From Micromonospora aurantiaca ATCC 27029 (lineage in GTDB: Bacteria > Actinomycetota > Actinomycetes > Mycobacteriales > Micromonosporaceae), in NCBI RefSeq assembly GCF_000145235.1, contig NC_014391.1, positions 4,658,001 to 4,722,000 on the forward strand: DNA of 64,000 nucleotides, read 5' to 3'. Made by a program: the position numbers and the translations under genes. The notes beneath the pieces are model-generated. The model worked only from the letters and a program-made list of their open reading frames with translations, ran no database searches and was not told where the DNA came from. This document shows positions 17,035 through 25,263 of the stretch, piece by piece. Each line of letters begins with the position of its first letter. The first letter of the stretch is position 1.

Positions 17035-17668
17035 TTGTTTGGTCGGTCGGGCGGGCTGCGTCGGAGCCCCCACCAGGCCGGTCCGGACATCGCCCGGATG
17101 ATCCGCCGCTGGTCCGCCGATCCCGGCCAGGTCCGCGCGGCGGTCAGCCTGGAACGCAACGCCCGGGCCATCAACCCGCGCACGATGCTCTTCGGCGACC
17201 GCACCGCCGAGCAGGTCGCCCGCAGCGCCGGCCCCGGGCGAGGCCGTCGCGCAGGCCGCCGCCTAGCTGGACGCCGCCCGGCCGAGCTGTACGAGGTGCG
17301 GTGCATCTACCGCCGTCGCGGCGACCGGCGCCTCAGCACCGGCCGCGGCTGGAGGGCTCGGCCCCGACCCGGCCGACAAGGGCCGAGACGTGTGGCGGTC
17401 GCTACGCGCGATCGCCGCCGGATCCCCTGCCGAGATGTTGGAGCCGCTCACCGCCCAGCAGGCACCCGGGGCGGCACCATCGAGACGGTCGACGGCGCGC
17501 CCCGCCTCGTGCTGCAGCGCGCCGCGCCGCCGTATCCCACGACCGAGTTCTACCTCGCGGTCGCCGTCGCCGGCGCCACCAAGCGGCGCCCCCACCTTCG
17601 ACGAGCTGTGGCGCTGGGTTCCCCACCTCGACCTGCCCCGCCAGCTCGACGCCCTCGGCGCGCGGTGA
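17035..17668 (+). pseudogene. Decayed gene with several frameshifts
   Basis: No single frame covers the region, but plausible protein is visible in turn in different frames: QVRAAVSLERNARAINPR (about 17130-17185), WRSLRAIAAGSPAEMLEPL (about 17393-17450), TVDGAPRLVLQRAAPPYP (about 17487-17540), then FDELWRWVPHLDLPRQLDAL (17597-17660) after another shift near 17580. An in-frame TAG also interrupts the middle. Family unknown. I take it as a degraded gene at the edge of the island. Confidence 0.5.
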
Positions 17669-17792
17669 GCGTTTGCCCAGGTTCGTAGACCCTTCGAGAC
17701 ACCTTTCACGCAGCTTAAGGGGTATCATTATGGGTGTGCGAGGGTCGACAACCCGGACTCCACCAGAAACCTGACGCACCCCGAGGAGAACC

Positions 17793-18347
17793 CTTGATCG
17801 CGCACCCCATCCCACCGGCCGGATCCTCCCTGGTCGTGCACCCGGCGGCGTCGTCGACATCGGACACCTGGTCGACCTCTCCCGCCCGGCTGGCTACCGA
17901 CTACACGTCACCAACCGCCTCGCCGTGCCGGACGCCACCGGGTTCACCGCCCTGCGCGGCTGGGTCCTCAACCGCTCGGGCGCCCGACGGCGCACCCGCG
18001 ACGGGCAGCCCCGATCCTGCTGGGTGCCGCTGGACCGTCTCGTCCTGGCCACGATCGAGGTGCTGATCGCCGGTGAGCTTCGGCCGGCGCCGCTGGCCGT
18101 CGGCCCCGGTGAGGATCTGCCGCTGCCGCTGCTACCTGTCCTGTCCTGTCAGGAGTCCATCGCCGTCTTCGGCTCGGGCGGCGCCTACCTCGACGCGCAC
18201 CTGCACCGGCGCGAGCAGTGCGGACACCTGAGCCGGTGCGGCTTCCCCGACCGGGACGAGCCGTGCCAGGCGGTGGAGTGCTACACGCCGCTGTGCGGGG
18301 ACTGCCCCGCCACCCCGGCCGAGATCCCGGCGGACGTCGCGATCTGA
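17793..18347 (+). pseudogene. Cys-rich hypothetical protein, frameshifted near its start
   Basis: A TTG at 17793 sits at ideal distance from GAGGAG, and its frame begins IAHPIPPAGSSLVVHP. The longer, better-looking frame (VVDIGHLVDLSRPAGYRLHV and on to the end) is shifted by one base and has no start until GTG 17925. Joining them near 17840-17852, in a GC-rich CGGCGGCGTCGTC run, gives one protein of about 184 residues. The C-terminal part has eight Cys (EQCGHLSRCG, CQAVECYTPLCGDC), a probable zinc-binding module. This is either a real frameshift or a sequencing slip; the gene may be functional if the latter. Confidence 0.5.
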
Positions 18348-18382
18348 ACGGGCCTCGCCCGTTGCCCGCGTCGGCTGGTCGG

Positions 18383-19504
18383 ATGCGTGATCAGATTCCG
18401 CCCGACCAGCCGGCCGCACCTTCCACCCCGCGCCCCCGCCGCCGTCCTGCGGCCCTGCCAGACCTGGTGATCCCTGTGGACCAACTGACCATCCCCATTC
18501 CTCTGGCCGACCCGACCCCGACAGCGGCCCCGGCCGCCGCGCCCCGCAGGGCGCGCCGTCGCCGCCCGGCCCGACAGCCGATGCTGGAGTTCGACCCGTC
18601 GTCGCTGTGGTGCCAGCGCTGGACCGCCACACGCCAGCAGAAGTGGAGCCTCGCCGCTCCCGAGGACCGGCTGCGCACCGACCGCTACGAGGTGCGGCCC
18701 ATCGACCGGTCCACCGCCGCGGCCTTCGTGATCCCGCGCCACTACAGCGGGTCGCACGTCGCCTGCCGCCGCCGCTTCGGGCTCTACCGCGCCGACGCCC
18801 TGGTCGGCGTCTCCGCCTACTGCGTCACCAGCAAGGACGCTCTGCGGCTGGCCTATCCCGAGCTGGAGCCGGGCGTCGAGTCGCTGGAATGCGGCCGGTT
18901 CGTGATCGCCGAGGACGAGCCCGGGAACGTCGAGAGCTGGTTCGACGCCCGCTGCCGCGAACTGCTGTTCGCCGCCGGCGTGCAGGCCGTGCTGTCCTTC
19001 GCCGACCCGTGCCCCCGCGTCGACGCGACCGGGCGGGTGATCTTCCCCGGGCACGTCGGCTACATCTACCAGGCCGGCGGCTACCTGGTCGCCGGGCGAA
19101 GCGAACGCCGCACCCAGTGGCAACTGCCCGACGGCACGTTCCTTAACGGCGTCACGATGCAGAAGATCCGCCGGCAGCGCTCCGGGCACGAGGCGGCCGA
19201 GCGGCGCCTGGTCGACCAGTACGGCGCCCGCCCGATGCGCGCCGGGGAACGGCCGGCGGACTGGCTGCGCGACGCGGTCCGCGACGACCCCACCGTCGGC
19301 GTCAGCCTGATCCGCCACCTCGGCTGCCTGCGCTACCTCAAGCCCCTCGGCACCCGCAAGCAGGCCAAACAGTTCAAGATCGAGCTGAAGCCGGTGACGA
19401 TCAACCGGGAGCTGCGGGCGGACTGGGCCGACCTCGCCGACGACGCGGTCCTGCCGTTCGGGCCGTACCCGAAGGTCCCGGACCTCACGAGGGCCCCCGC
19501 ATGA
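18383..19504 (+). CDS. Mom-like DNA modification protein (GNAT fold)
   Basis: Encodes 373 residues from ATG 18383. After a Pro/Arg-rich N-terminal 90 residues comes a core resembling the phage Mu Mom family: FVIPRHYSGSHVACRRRFGL, LVGVSAYCVTS, ESLECGRFVIAEDEPGN, VGYIYQAGGYLVAGR, then WQLPDGTFLNGVTMQKIRR and a C-terminal GCLRYLKPLGTRKQ. Mom carries out N6-(carbamoylmethyl)adenine modification that protects phage DNA from restriction. The gene starts a small co-directional set and overlaps the next gene (ATGA). Phage or ICE origin is likely. The family call rests on remembered motifs, without alignment. Confidence 0.62.
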   Translation: MRDQIPPDQPAAPSTPRPRRRPAALPDLVIPVDQLTIPIPLADPTPTAAPAAAPRRARRRRPARQPMLEFDPSSLWCQRWTATRQQKWSLAAPEDRLRTDRYEVRPIDRSTAAAFVIPRHYSGSHVACRRRFGLYRADALVGVSAYCVTSKDALRLAYPELEPGVESLECGRFVIAEDEPGNVESWFDARCRELLFAAGVQAVLSFADPCPRVDATGRVIFPGHVGYIYQAGGYLVAGRSERRTQWQLPDGTFLNGVTMQKIRRQRSGHEAAERRLVDQYGARPMRAGERPADWLRDAVRDDPTVGVSLIRHLGCLRYLKPLGTRKQAKQFKIELKPVTINRELRADWADLADDAVLPFGPYPKVPDLTRAPA

Positions 19505-19854
19505 GCCCGCTGCGCACCGCGGCGGACCTGCTGCGCACGCTGGAGTCCGGCTGCTACCGGCTGCCGGAGCTCTACCAGCTCGCCGAGCAGGCCGGCCTCG
19601 CGGACCGGGCCGACGGGCGCCGGGTCATCCAGGACGGGCAGGAGCAGTACAAGCGGCGGATCCGCTCGGCCCTGCAGGCGCTGCGCCGCCAGGGCCGAGC
19701 CCGCCCGCACGACGACCGGCGGGCCGCCTGGCTCATCGAGGGCGTCGCCGCCACCGTGCTCGCCCGCGCCGACCACCGGCCACCAGCCGGCCCCGTCTGC
19801 CCAGCCGCAACACCCATCCCGGTCGAGGCGCGGCAGCCGCCCGCGGAAAGTTGA
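19501..19854 (+). CDS. Hypothetical protein translationally coupled to Mom-like gene
   Basis: Encodes 117 residues, starting in the previous stop (ATGA). Residues 1-80 are helical and basic (LRTAADLLRTLESGCYRLPE ... YKRRIRSALQALRRQGRARP) with the look of a winged-helix DNA-binding domain; the C-terminus is a Pro-rich tail. Coupling suggests it partners the Mom-like protein, perhaps for DNA recognition or control. Confidence 0.6.
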   Translation: MSPLRTAADLLRTLESGCYRLPELYQLAEQAGLADRADGRRVIQDGQEQYKRRIRSALQALRRQGRARPHDDRRAAWLIEGVAATVLARADHRPPAGPVCPAATPIPVEARQPPAES

Positions 19855-19915
19855 CCCGGCCCAGCTCACACTGTTCGACGGGTGAATCGCCCGGCCGGCG
19901 AGGCTCCGAGCCGGC

Positions 19916-20758
19916 TCAGTCCTCGCCGGCCGGCCGGGCCGGCAGCCCGCGCAACCGGCGCTGCACAACCTGAGGGCTGACCTCACCGAACCGCTCCGAC
20001 AGCGCCGCAGCGATCGCCCGCACCGTCGGCCGGCGCCCCGGCCCGGCGTCGTCGATGACCTGCTGCACATCCGCGGCGGTAGGACGCGGACCCGCCGTGC
20101 GACCACCCTTGCGCCGCGGCCTCGCCGCCGCATACGCGCTCGCCCTGGACTGCCGCCACCGATAGGTCGTGCGCTGCGGCCCGACCCTGATCTCGTCGGG
20201 CCGCAGCAGGTAACCGTCCTCGCCACGGTCCCAGGCGTCCCTTGAATCCTGCGCGTAGCCCTTGACAGTGTCCGGCTGCAGGCCGAGCATCCGGGCGAAC
20301 GCGCCAACACCGATCAACGCGTCCTGGCTGACGCTGCTGTCGGCGTCGACACCGAAGTCACCGCCGGTCGGCTCCTTCTCGACCTGCGCGAGCGGCGGCC
20401 GACCCGGGCGGCCCCGCTCGGCCGTGAACGCGTCGAGGTCGGCCAAGGCGTACACCTCCTGGCCGTCCACCCGCTCCGGCAGTGGATCCGGCCAGCCGTA
20501 GCGGGCCCGGCCGTACGGCGAGGCGTACTCGGCCACCGTATTGACCGACAGGCCCGTACGCTCGGCGGCCCCGGCACGGTTGGTGACCGTCACGCCGTCC
20601 ACGGTCCAGGTCTGCACGGCCCCTCCGGCGGTCACATAGCGATGGCCGGGGCAATCCACCCGCAGAACGAGTGGCGGCAAGCCCCGGCCACCATCCAGAA
20701 GCCCGACCCGGAACAAGCCCGTGTCGGCAACGACCACTGTAGCGGTGCCGCCGTACAT
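19916..20758 (-). CDS. DNA-binding protein with two HTH-like segments
   Basis: Encodes 280 residues (start ATG 20758; later starts possible). One HTH-like stretch is GAAERTGLSVNTVAEYASPY followed by VYALADLDAF, as in excisionase/MerR-type domains. A second is IGVGAFARMLGLQPDTVKGY followed by DRGEDGYLLRPDEI. The C-terminus (PRPTAADVQQVID ... LSERFGEVSPQVVQRRLRGL) resembles another HTH. The EDGYL-containing segment recurs in the protein at 22183. It probably regulates island genes. IS copy A lies 29 bases upstream of its start and may have displaced its promoter. Confidence 0.6.
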   Translation of the reverse strand: MYGGTATVVVADTGLFRVGLLDGGRGLPPLVLRVDCPGHRYVTAGGAVQTWTVDGVTVTNRAGAAERTGLSVNTVAEYASPYGRARYGWPDPLPERVDGQEVYALADLDAFTAERGRPGRPPLAQVEKEPTGGDFGVDADSSVSQDALIGVGAFARMLGLQPDTVKGYAQDSRDAWDRGEDGYLLRPDEIRVGPQRTTYRWRQSRASAYAAARPRRKGGRTAGPRPTAADVQQVIDDAGPGRRPTVRAIAAALSERFGEVSPQVVQRRLRGLPARPAGED

Positions 20759-20774
20759 CCGCCGATGACCAGCC

Positions 20775-20787
20775 GTGAGCCCGCCTA
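20775..20787 (+). pseudogene. First codons of the gene split by the composite element
   Basis: GTG at 20775, then AGC CCG CC plus the TA at 20786-20787. When joined to the sequence after the second IS copy (34562 on), it gives an open frame of 71 codons beginning VSPPSLLSSRPGLVAAV. See the fragment at 34562. Confidence 0.4.
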
Positions 20788-21821
20788 AGGCGTGTTTCGT
20801 AAGTCAGGCTGGCGGTGTCGAGGCCACGGCGTGGCGGTGATCGATAGCTGAAGAGGTCTCCGGTATCTGGTTCTGCGACCAAGCAAGAACTTCATACCGG
20901 AGACCTCGTGGCCAGCGTAGCGGTGACGAGGCGGCATGACCTGACCGACGGGCAGTGGGCTGTTCTGGCTCCCCTGTTGCCTGCACCGTCGGCCACGGGT
21001 CGTCCGCCGAAATGGGAAAAACGGCAGCTCATCGACGGGATCCGGTGGCGGATCCGGATCGGCGCCCCGTGGCGGGACGTGCCGGCCGAGTACGGGCCCT
21101 GGCCGACCGTCTACGGCCTGTTCCGGCGGTGGCAGCGCGACGGCACGTGGGACAAGATCCTGTCAGCGTTGCAGGCCGCCGGTGACAGGCAGGGCCGGAT
21201 CGGTTGGACGGTCAGCGTGGACTCGATGACCAGCCGCGCGCACCAGCACGCCGCGGGTGCCCGCACCGACGGGCATCTGCAGAAGGAACCGCCCGGCGGG
21301 GTGCACGACGAGCCCGCGGACCACGCGCTGGGCCGATCACGCGGCGGCCTGACCACCAAAACCCACCTGGCCTGCGAACAGGGCCAGAAAGTCCTCTCCC
21401 TGACCGTGACCGCCGGGCACCGCGGTGACAGCCCGCAGTTCATCCCCGTCCTGCGCCGCATCCGCGTGACCCGCCTCGGCGTCGGCCGGCCCCGCACCTG
21501 CCCCGACCTGGTCCTGGCCGACAAGGCCTACACCAGCCGCGGCAACCGCCGATACCTGCGCTCACGCGGGATCAAGACCTGCATCCCCAGCAAGAGCGAC
21601 CAAGACGCCCACCGCAAAGCCAAAGGATCCAAGGGCGGACGCCCACCCGCCTTCGACAAGGATCTCTACCGGCTACGCCACGCCGTCGAGAACGGCATCA
21701 ACCGACTCAAACGCCACCGCGGCGTCGCCACCCGCTACGAAAAGCTCGCAGTCCGCTTCCAAGCCGTCCTAACCATCACGATCATCACCGAGTGGCTCTG
21801 ACCGGCTTATGAAACACGCCT
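20788..21821 (+). mobile_element. IS5-family element, copy A (1034 bp)
   Basis: Ends are imperfect inverted repeats: AGGCGTGTTTCGTAAG at the left and CTTATGAAACACGCCT at the right. TA flanks both sides (20786-20787 and 21822-21823), a 2-bp duplication as in the IS427-like group of IS5. It encodes one DDE transposase. Copy B at 33526-34559 has the same length, and no difference was seen, so transposition was recent. Confidence 0.9.
20908..21801 (+). CDS. IS5-family DDE transposase (copy A)
   Basis: Encodes 297 residues from GTG 20908. The catalytic triad is visible as Asp105 (VSVDSMTSR), Asp205 (LADKAYTSR) and Glu261 (HAVENGINRLKRHRG). The N-terminal LTDGQWAVLAPLLP and WRDVPAEYGPWPTVYG are typical of IS5-type enzymes. 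The frame is intact, unlike many relatives that need a frameshift, so the element is probably active. Confidence 0.93.
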   Translation: MASVAVTRRHDLTDGQWAVLAPLLPAPSATGRPPKWEKRQLIDGIRWRIRIGAPWRDVPAEYGPWPTVYGLFRRWQRDGTWDKILSALQAAGDRQGRIGWTVSVDSMTSRAHQHAAGARTDGHLQKEPPGGVHDEPADHALGRSRGGLTTKTHLACEQGQKVLSLTVTAGHRGDSPQFIPVLRRIRVTRLGVGRPRTCPDLVLADKAYTSRGNRRYLRSRGIKTCIPSKSDQDAHRKAKGSKGGRPPAFDKDLYRLRHAVENGINRLKRHRGVATRYEKLAVRFQAVLTITIITEWL

Positions 21822-22101
21822 TAGCAGTCAGGCCGAGCGAAGGCGGTGCTGCTCGCACGGGGGAACGAGCAGCACCACTCCAACAACGGTAGCCCCAACC
21901 TTCGCCCGTCCGCTGCCCCGCCGATACGGCCGGCGAAGGCCACGCGAGCGGTCACGCCCTGATGTAGCTGAGCGGCGCCGACGATGTCGCTCCGCTACGG
22001 AGCCCAGTGACCCGGCAGCCACAGAGCCGGCTGCTAGCATCAGAATCTCTTCGGCCTCACGGCGTCCGCGACGTGGGGTGGGGATTGTGGGTTGTTTCAG
22101 G

Positions 22102-22147
22102 CGACCGGGGGGTTGCCACTTCGTCCACCGATGAAGTCCCCCGGTCG
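22102..22147 (+). promoter_or_regulatory. Nested hairpin upstream of HTH gene
   Basis: Outer arms CGACCGGGGG (22102-22111) and CCCCCGGTCG (22138-22147) enclose inner arms ACTTC and GAAGT. The structure ends about 35 bases before the next start codon, so it could be a terminator/attenuator for incoming transcription or an operator. It is the only structure in the 360 bases between IS copy A and the gene at 22183. Confidence 0.5.
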
Positions 22148-22182
22148 TTTCAACCGCCGGTCAGTCGCGCGCAGGGACAGCC

Positions 22183-22689
22183 ATGGAAATCCGGAGCATC
22201 GGTGGCCAGCCGCACACCGACATCGCCGGGGCGGCTGAGTTCACTCGTCGGTCCGAGGCGACAGTTCGGCTCAAGACCTCGCCCAAGCAACGACGACAGG
22301 GCTCGGGCTGGCCCGCGCCGGTCAAGCTAGACAAGAAGTCATGGTTTCCCCTCGAAGAGTTGAAGCGCGTCCGAGACGTCCTCTTGCCGCAGATCGTCGA
22401 GTCCGCCAGAGCACGCGTCCATCACGTGGACCTCGCCGGCGATCCGGATGAACTGATCTCCGCCACCGAGTTTCGAAAGATCCTAGAGGTCAGCCAAGGC
22501 GCATGGGATAGGTACGTTGACCTCAGCCGAATGGCATGGCGTCGCCACGAGGACGGCTACCTCCCCTTCTTCGATCACGAGGAACCGGCGGCCGGGCCGG
22601 GCATGGTTCGTTACTGGAAGCGCCGTCGCGTGCAGGAGTGGATCAACAAAAGAGGCACGGGCGATCGGGAGCACGCGCAGTGCGAGTGA
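22183..22689 (+). CDS. HTH DNA-binding protein, excisionase-like
   Basis: Encodes 168 residues from ATG 22183. It has two recognition-like parts: DIAGAAEFTRRSEATVRLKTS and LISATEFRKILEVSQGAWDRY, the latter followed by RRHEDGYLPFFDHEE and RYWKRRRVQEWINK. The spacing W-x-R-x-E-DGYL matches the second domain of the protein at 19916, so they share a family. A C-terminal RVQEW is typical of small excisionase/HTH-17 proteins. Likely to control the following module or act as a recombination directionality factor. Confidence 0.65.
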   Translation: MEIRSIGGQPHTDIAGAAEFTRRSEATVRLKTSPKQRRQGSGWPAPVKLDKKSWFPLEELKRVRDVLLPQIVESARARVHHVDLAGDPDELISATEFRKILEVSQGAWDRYVDLSRMAWRRHEDGYLPFFDHEEPAAGPGMVRYWKRRRVQEWINKRGTGDREHAQCE

Positions 22690-22944
22690 CAGCGGCAGCT
22701 CCCGGGGGCCCGCCCATCGCCGGTCCGCGACCCCGGCTGCTTGACGAGCCAACGGTGATCGTCCGTCGCAGCCCCGTCCGCTACGGGCGCGTTCCCGCTT
22801 CCGCCAGCTGAAATCGGCCTGCGGCCGATGGCCTCCGGCCCGGTCAGCGTCCCGCCGCTGAACCGCGGCGCCTCGCCGGCGAGGCAGGCTCCGGGAAGGA
22901 ACAGAGCAGCGTCCGATTCTTCCCAGCAACCTGCCCAAGGGCAA

Positions 22945-23003
22945 CCATTTTTTGTGGTGGGGGGAAAGCCACACACCAGCTTGCCCCCCACCACAAAAAA
23001 TGG
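22945..23003. repeat. Perfect 20-bp inverted repeat with 19-base spacer
   Basis: CCATTTTTTGTGGTGGGGGG (22945-22964) is exactly repeated in inverse at 22984-23003. The long T run lies on the 5' side of the stem and the A run on the 3' side, so it is not a canonical terminator in either direction. In a plasmid/ICE-like neighbourhood it could be an origin of replication or transfer, or a protein binding site; it could also be the folded ends of a tiny non-autonomous element. Confidence 0.75.
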
Positions 23004-23211
23004 TCGATCGCAGATCAGGCCGCCGGGAAGAATCTCCGAGCCGCAGGAATATGCGCGGACCGCGCCGCACTCGGCAACATGCAACGACCGAGCTAACTCC
23101 CGGTCACTTGCGCATCACTCGCCATGACGGAGATGAACCTGGATCAAGGTCGGACCACTTGTCGCCAGCGCCCACAGATTGAGCCATCCGACTAGACATC
23201 AAAGGCGACGT

Positions 23212-23231
23212 CATGTACCATTAAATACATG
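23212..23231 (+). promoter_or_regulatory. AT-rich inverted repeat before DUF932 gene
   Basis: CATGTA (23212-23217) and TACATG (23226-23231) flank CATTAAA in an otherwise GC-rich region. It is 57 bases before the start, a good place for an operator overlapping a promoter. Confidence 0.45.
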
Positions 23232-23287
23232 AGGGAGGGGCGGCAACCCCCGACCGAATAGCCAACAACCCAACCGAAGGAATCATC

Positions 23288-24427
23288 GTGAGTGACACGA
23301 TCAGCGCTATTCCTCTGACTGCTCGGAACGCCTCGCTGGCGGACCTGACCACCATCCTCAACCAGCAGCAGGGGCACAAGCTCGACATCGTCGCCGGAAC
23401 GGGAATGTTGCGAGCCGAAGCCGGTAACCTGCGTATCACCGGCGCAGAGCCGATCCTCACCGACACCGGGGTCACCTCCTCCGACGGGCTGTACCTGCCC
23501 ACCGAAATCGGTGATAACGGGCTCGGCGAGAAGCTGGGCATCCCCACTGGCTACCTGCGCAAAACCCGCACTCAGGCCCTGCACCTCTACGACGCCAACG
23601 TCAACGGCTGGCTCGACCTTCAGCACGGCAAGCGATTTCTTGCCCGCTGCCTGTCCGACGGCAACGGCAGCGGCATTCTGCGCGCCTTCCTCAGCGACGG
23701 ATACAAAATCATCGACCACCTCGACGTTCTGATGTCCGTGCTGTCCGGAATCCGTGAGTCCGGGCTGCGGGTAAACCTTGCGTGCGACCTGAGTGAACGG
23801 CGCATGGTCGTCCGGGTTCACTCCGAGGCCATTAAGACCCTCGCTCCGACTCTGCTGCGCAATTACCGCAGCCCCTTCACCGGAGCGACCGGCGCGGACA
23901 ACCCGGTTGTCTTCGCCGGTCTCGTCTTCACCAACAGCGAAACCGGCTCGGGCGCGATGACCATCACTCCGCGCATCGTTGTTCAGGTCTGCGACAACGG
24001 CGTCACCATCACCAAGGATGCCCTGCGCGCGGTGCACCTCGGCGCGAAGATGGACGAGGGCACGATCCGGTGGAGCAACGACACCCACGAGGCGAATCTC
24101 AGCCTCATCGGCAAGCAGGCCCGCGACGCCGTACGCCGCTTCCTCGACGTTCACTACGTCCGCCGGAAGATCGAGGAGATCGAGGAGAAGGCGGGCCGCC
24201 GCATTCCCGACCCCGACCACACCATCCGAGTCGTCGGGCAGCGACTTCGCTTCACCGAGGACCAGCAGCGCCTGATCCTCAACCACTTCATCGACGGCGG
24301 GGACCGCACCGCCGGGGGCATGCTGCACGCAGTCACCAGCGCCGCGCAGACCTTCAGCGACCCCGACACCGCGTTCGACATGGAAAACGTCGGCATCCGC
24401 GCCATGGAGATCGCTGCCACGCTCTGA
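23288..24427 (+). CDS. DUF932 phage/plasmid-like protein
   Basis: Encodes 379 residues from GTG 23288. It matches the DUF932 family found on phages, plasmids and ICEs: LYLPTEIGDNGLGEKLGIPTGYL, then FLSDGYKIIDHLDVLMSVL, VVFAGLVFTNSETGSGAMTI and the middle WSNDTHEANLSLIGKQARDAV. The role is unknown; relatives sit beside replication or ParB-like genes as here. It is followed by its own terminator at 24436-24460, so it is probably transcribed alone. Confidence 0.85.
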   Translation: MSDTISAIPLTARNASLADLTTILNQQQGHKLDIVAGTGMLRAEAGNLRITGAEPILTDTGVTSSDGLYLPTEIGDNGLGEKLGIPTGYLRKTRTQALHLYDANVNGWLDLQHGKRFLARCLSDGNGSGILRAFLSDGYKIIDHLDVLMSVLSGIRESGLRVNLACDLSERRMVVRVHSEAIKTLAPTLLRNYRSPFTGATGADNPVVFAGLVFTNSETGSGAMTITPRIVVQVCDNGVTITKDALRAVHLGAKMDEGTIRWSNDTHEANLSLIGKQARDAVRRFLDVHYVRRKIEEIEEKAGRRIPDPDHTIRVVGQRLRFTEDQQRLILNHFIDGGDRTAGGMLHAVTSAAQTFSDPDTAFDMENVGIRAMEIAATL

Positions 24428-24435
24428 CCGCTGGC

Positions 24436-24460
24436 CGGGTGCCGCCACCAGCGGCACCCG
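24436..24460 (+). terminator. Hairpin after DUF932 gene
   Basis: Arms CGGGTGCCGC (24436-24445) and GCGGCACCCG (24451-24460) pair perfectly around CACCA, nine bases after the stop. Confidence 0.75.
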
Positions 24461-24565
24461 ACCCGCAGCGGCCCGAACCGGCAAGACCTCGCCGGTGCCC
24501 CCGCCGGACACGCTCGATCCTCGCGTGCCGTCTCATGCCGATCCCCTTCGATCGATGGAGCAACC

Positions 24566-25102
24566 ATGTCCATGTTCATCGGGCTGCCTCACGGCGTATC
24601 ACTGCCGCGACACCTCGCGGAGCCCGACGCACGACACCTCGTATCCGTACTCGCCCGCACCTTCCAATGGACCGGCCCCCTGTTCGGCCGCGCAGAGGTC
24701 GAGGCTTACCTACACGCCCAGGCCGACGACCCCGCCACCCTGCCCCGTCCCGCCCTGAGCGACGAGGACTGGCAGCGCCTGCAGAAGACCGCCGCATGGA
24801 AGGGCCTCGCCGCCGACGCCCGCCGCGCAATCGCCACGGCGGACGTCATCGGTCAAGCCCTCCGACAGGCTGGCTGCCGCTGCGGGCACTGCGACACCCC
24901 GATCTCCGGCCCGCCAACCGCCAATTGGGGTCTCTGCCCCGTCTGCCTCAACCGCGCACACCTCGCTGACCTCCAGCTCCTGCCCTGCCCGGCAGGCGAC
25001 GGTGCCAGCCCTCACCGATGGAACGGCGGAACCTGCACCGACTGCACCATGCCGTCACCGCCCGGTCGGCCACACCTCACCGCTGTCGCCACCGCCGCCT
25101 AA
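24566..25102 (+). CDS. Cys-rich hypothetical protein of the plasmid/ICE module
   Basis: Encodes 178 residues from ATG 24566 (a second ATG follows two codons later). The N-terminal half is helical (LSDEDWQRLQKTAAWKGLAA). The C-terminal half has CRCGHCDTP and LCPVCLNRAH, then GGTCTDC, a set of CxxC pairs that should bind zinc. I do not recognise a family. It lies between DUF932 and the ParB-like gene in the same direction. Confidence 0.65.
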   Translation: MSMFIGLPHGVSLPRHLAEPDARHLVSVLARTFQWTGPLFGRAEVEAYLHAQADDPATLPRPALSDEDWQRLQKTAAWKGLAADARRAIATADVIGQALRQAGCRCGHCDTPISGPPTANWGLCPVCLNRAHLADLQLLPCPAGDGASPHRWNGGTCTDCTMPSPPGRPHLTAVATAA

Positions 25103-25263
25103 CTGATCAGCACCGTTCCTTGACAACTCCACAGCGATCCGCGCGAAAACCGCCGCTACCGCTATCGACAGCGGCCCCACGAACCACCGGAGCGCTCTGG
25201 ACGGCAACCCCAGACACGCCCCGGACAACCAACAACACCCGCAACCCGAAGGGAACACGAACC

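Larger units (their letters stand above)
22690..23287. other. 598-bp region without a convincing gene
   Basis: Short frames here lack protein character. Visible structure: the 20-bp perfect inverted repeat at 22945-23003 and an AT-rich inverted repeat at 23212-23231 just before the DUF932 gene. Nothing else supported. Confidence 0.6.

Noticed and set aside
22945..23003. Perfect hairpin as a rho-independent terminator
   Set aside because: Polarity is wrong: T run before the stem and A run at its 3' side, on both strands.
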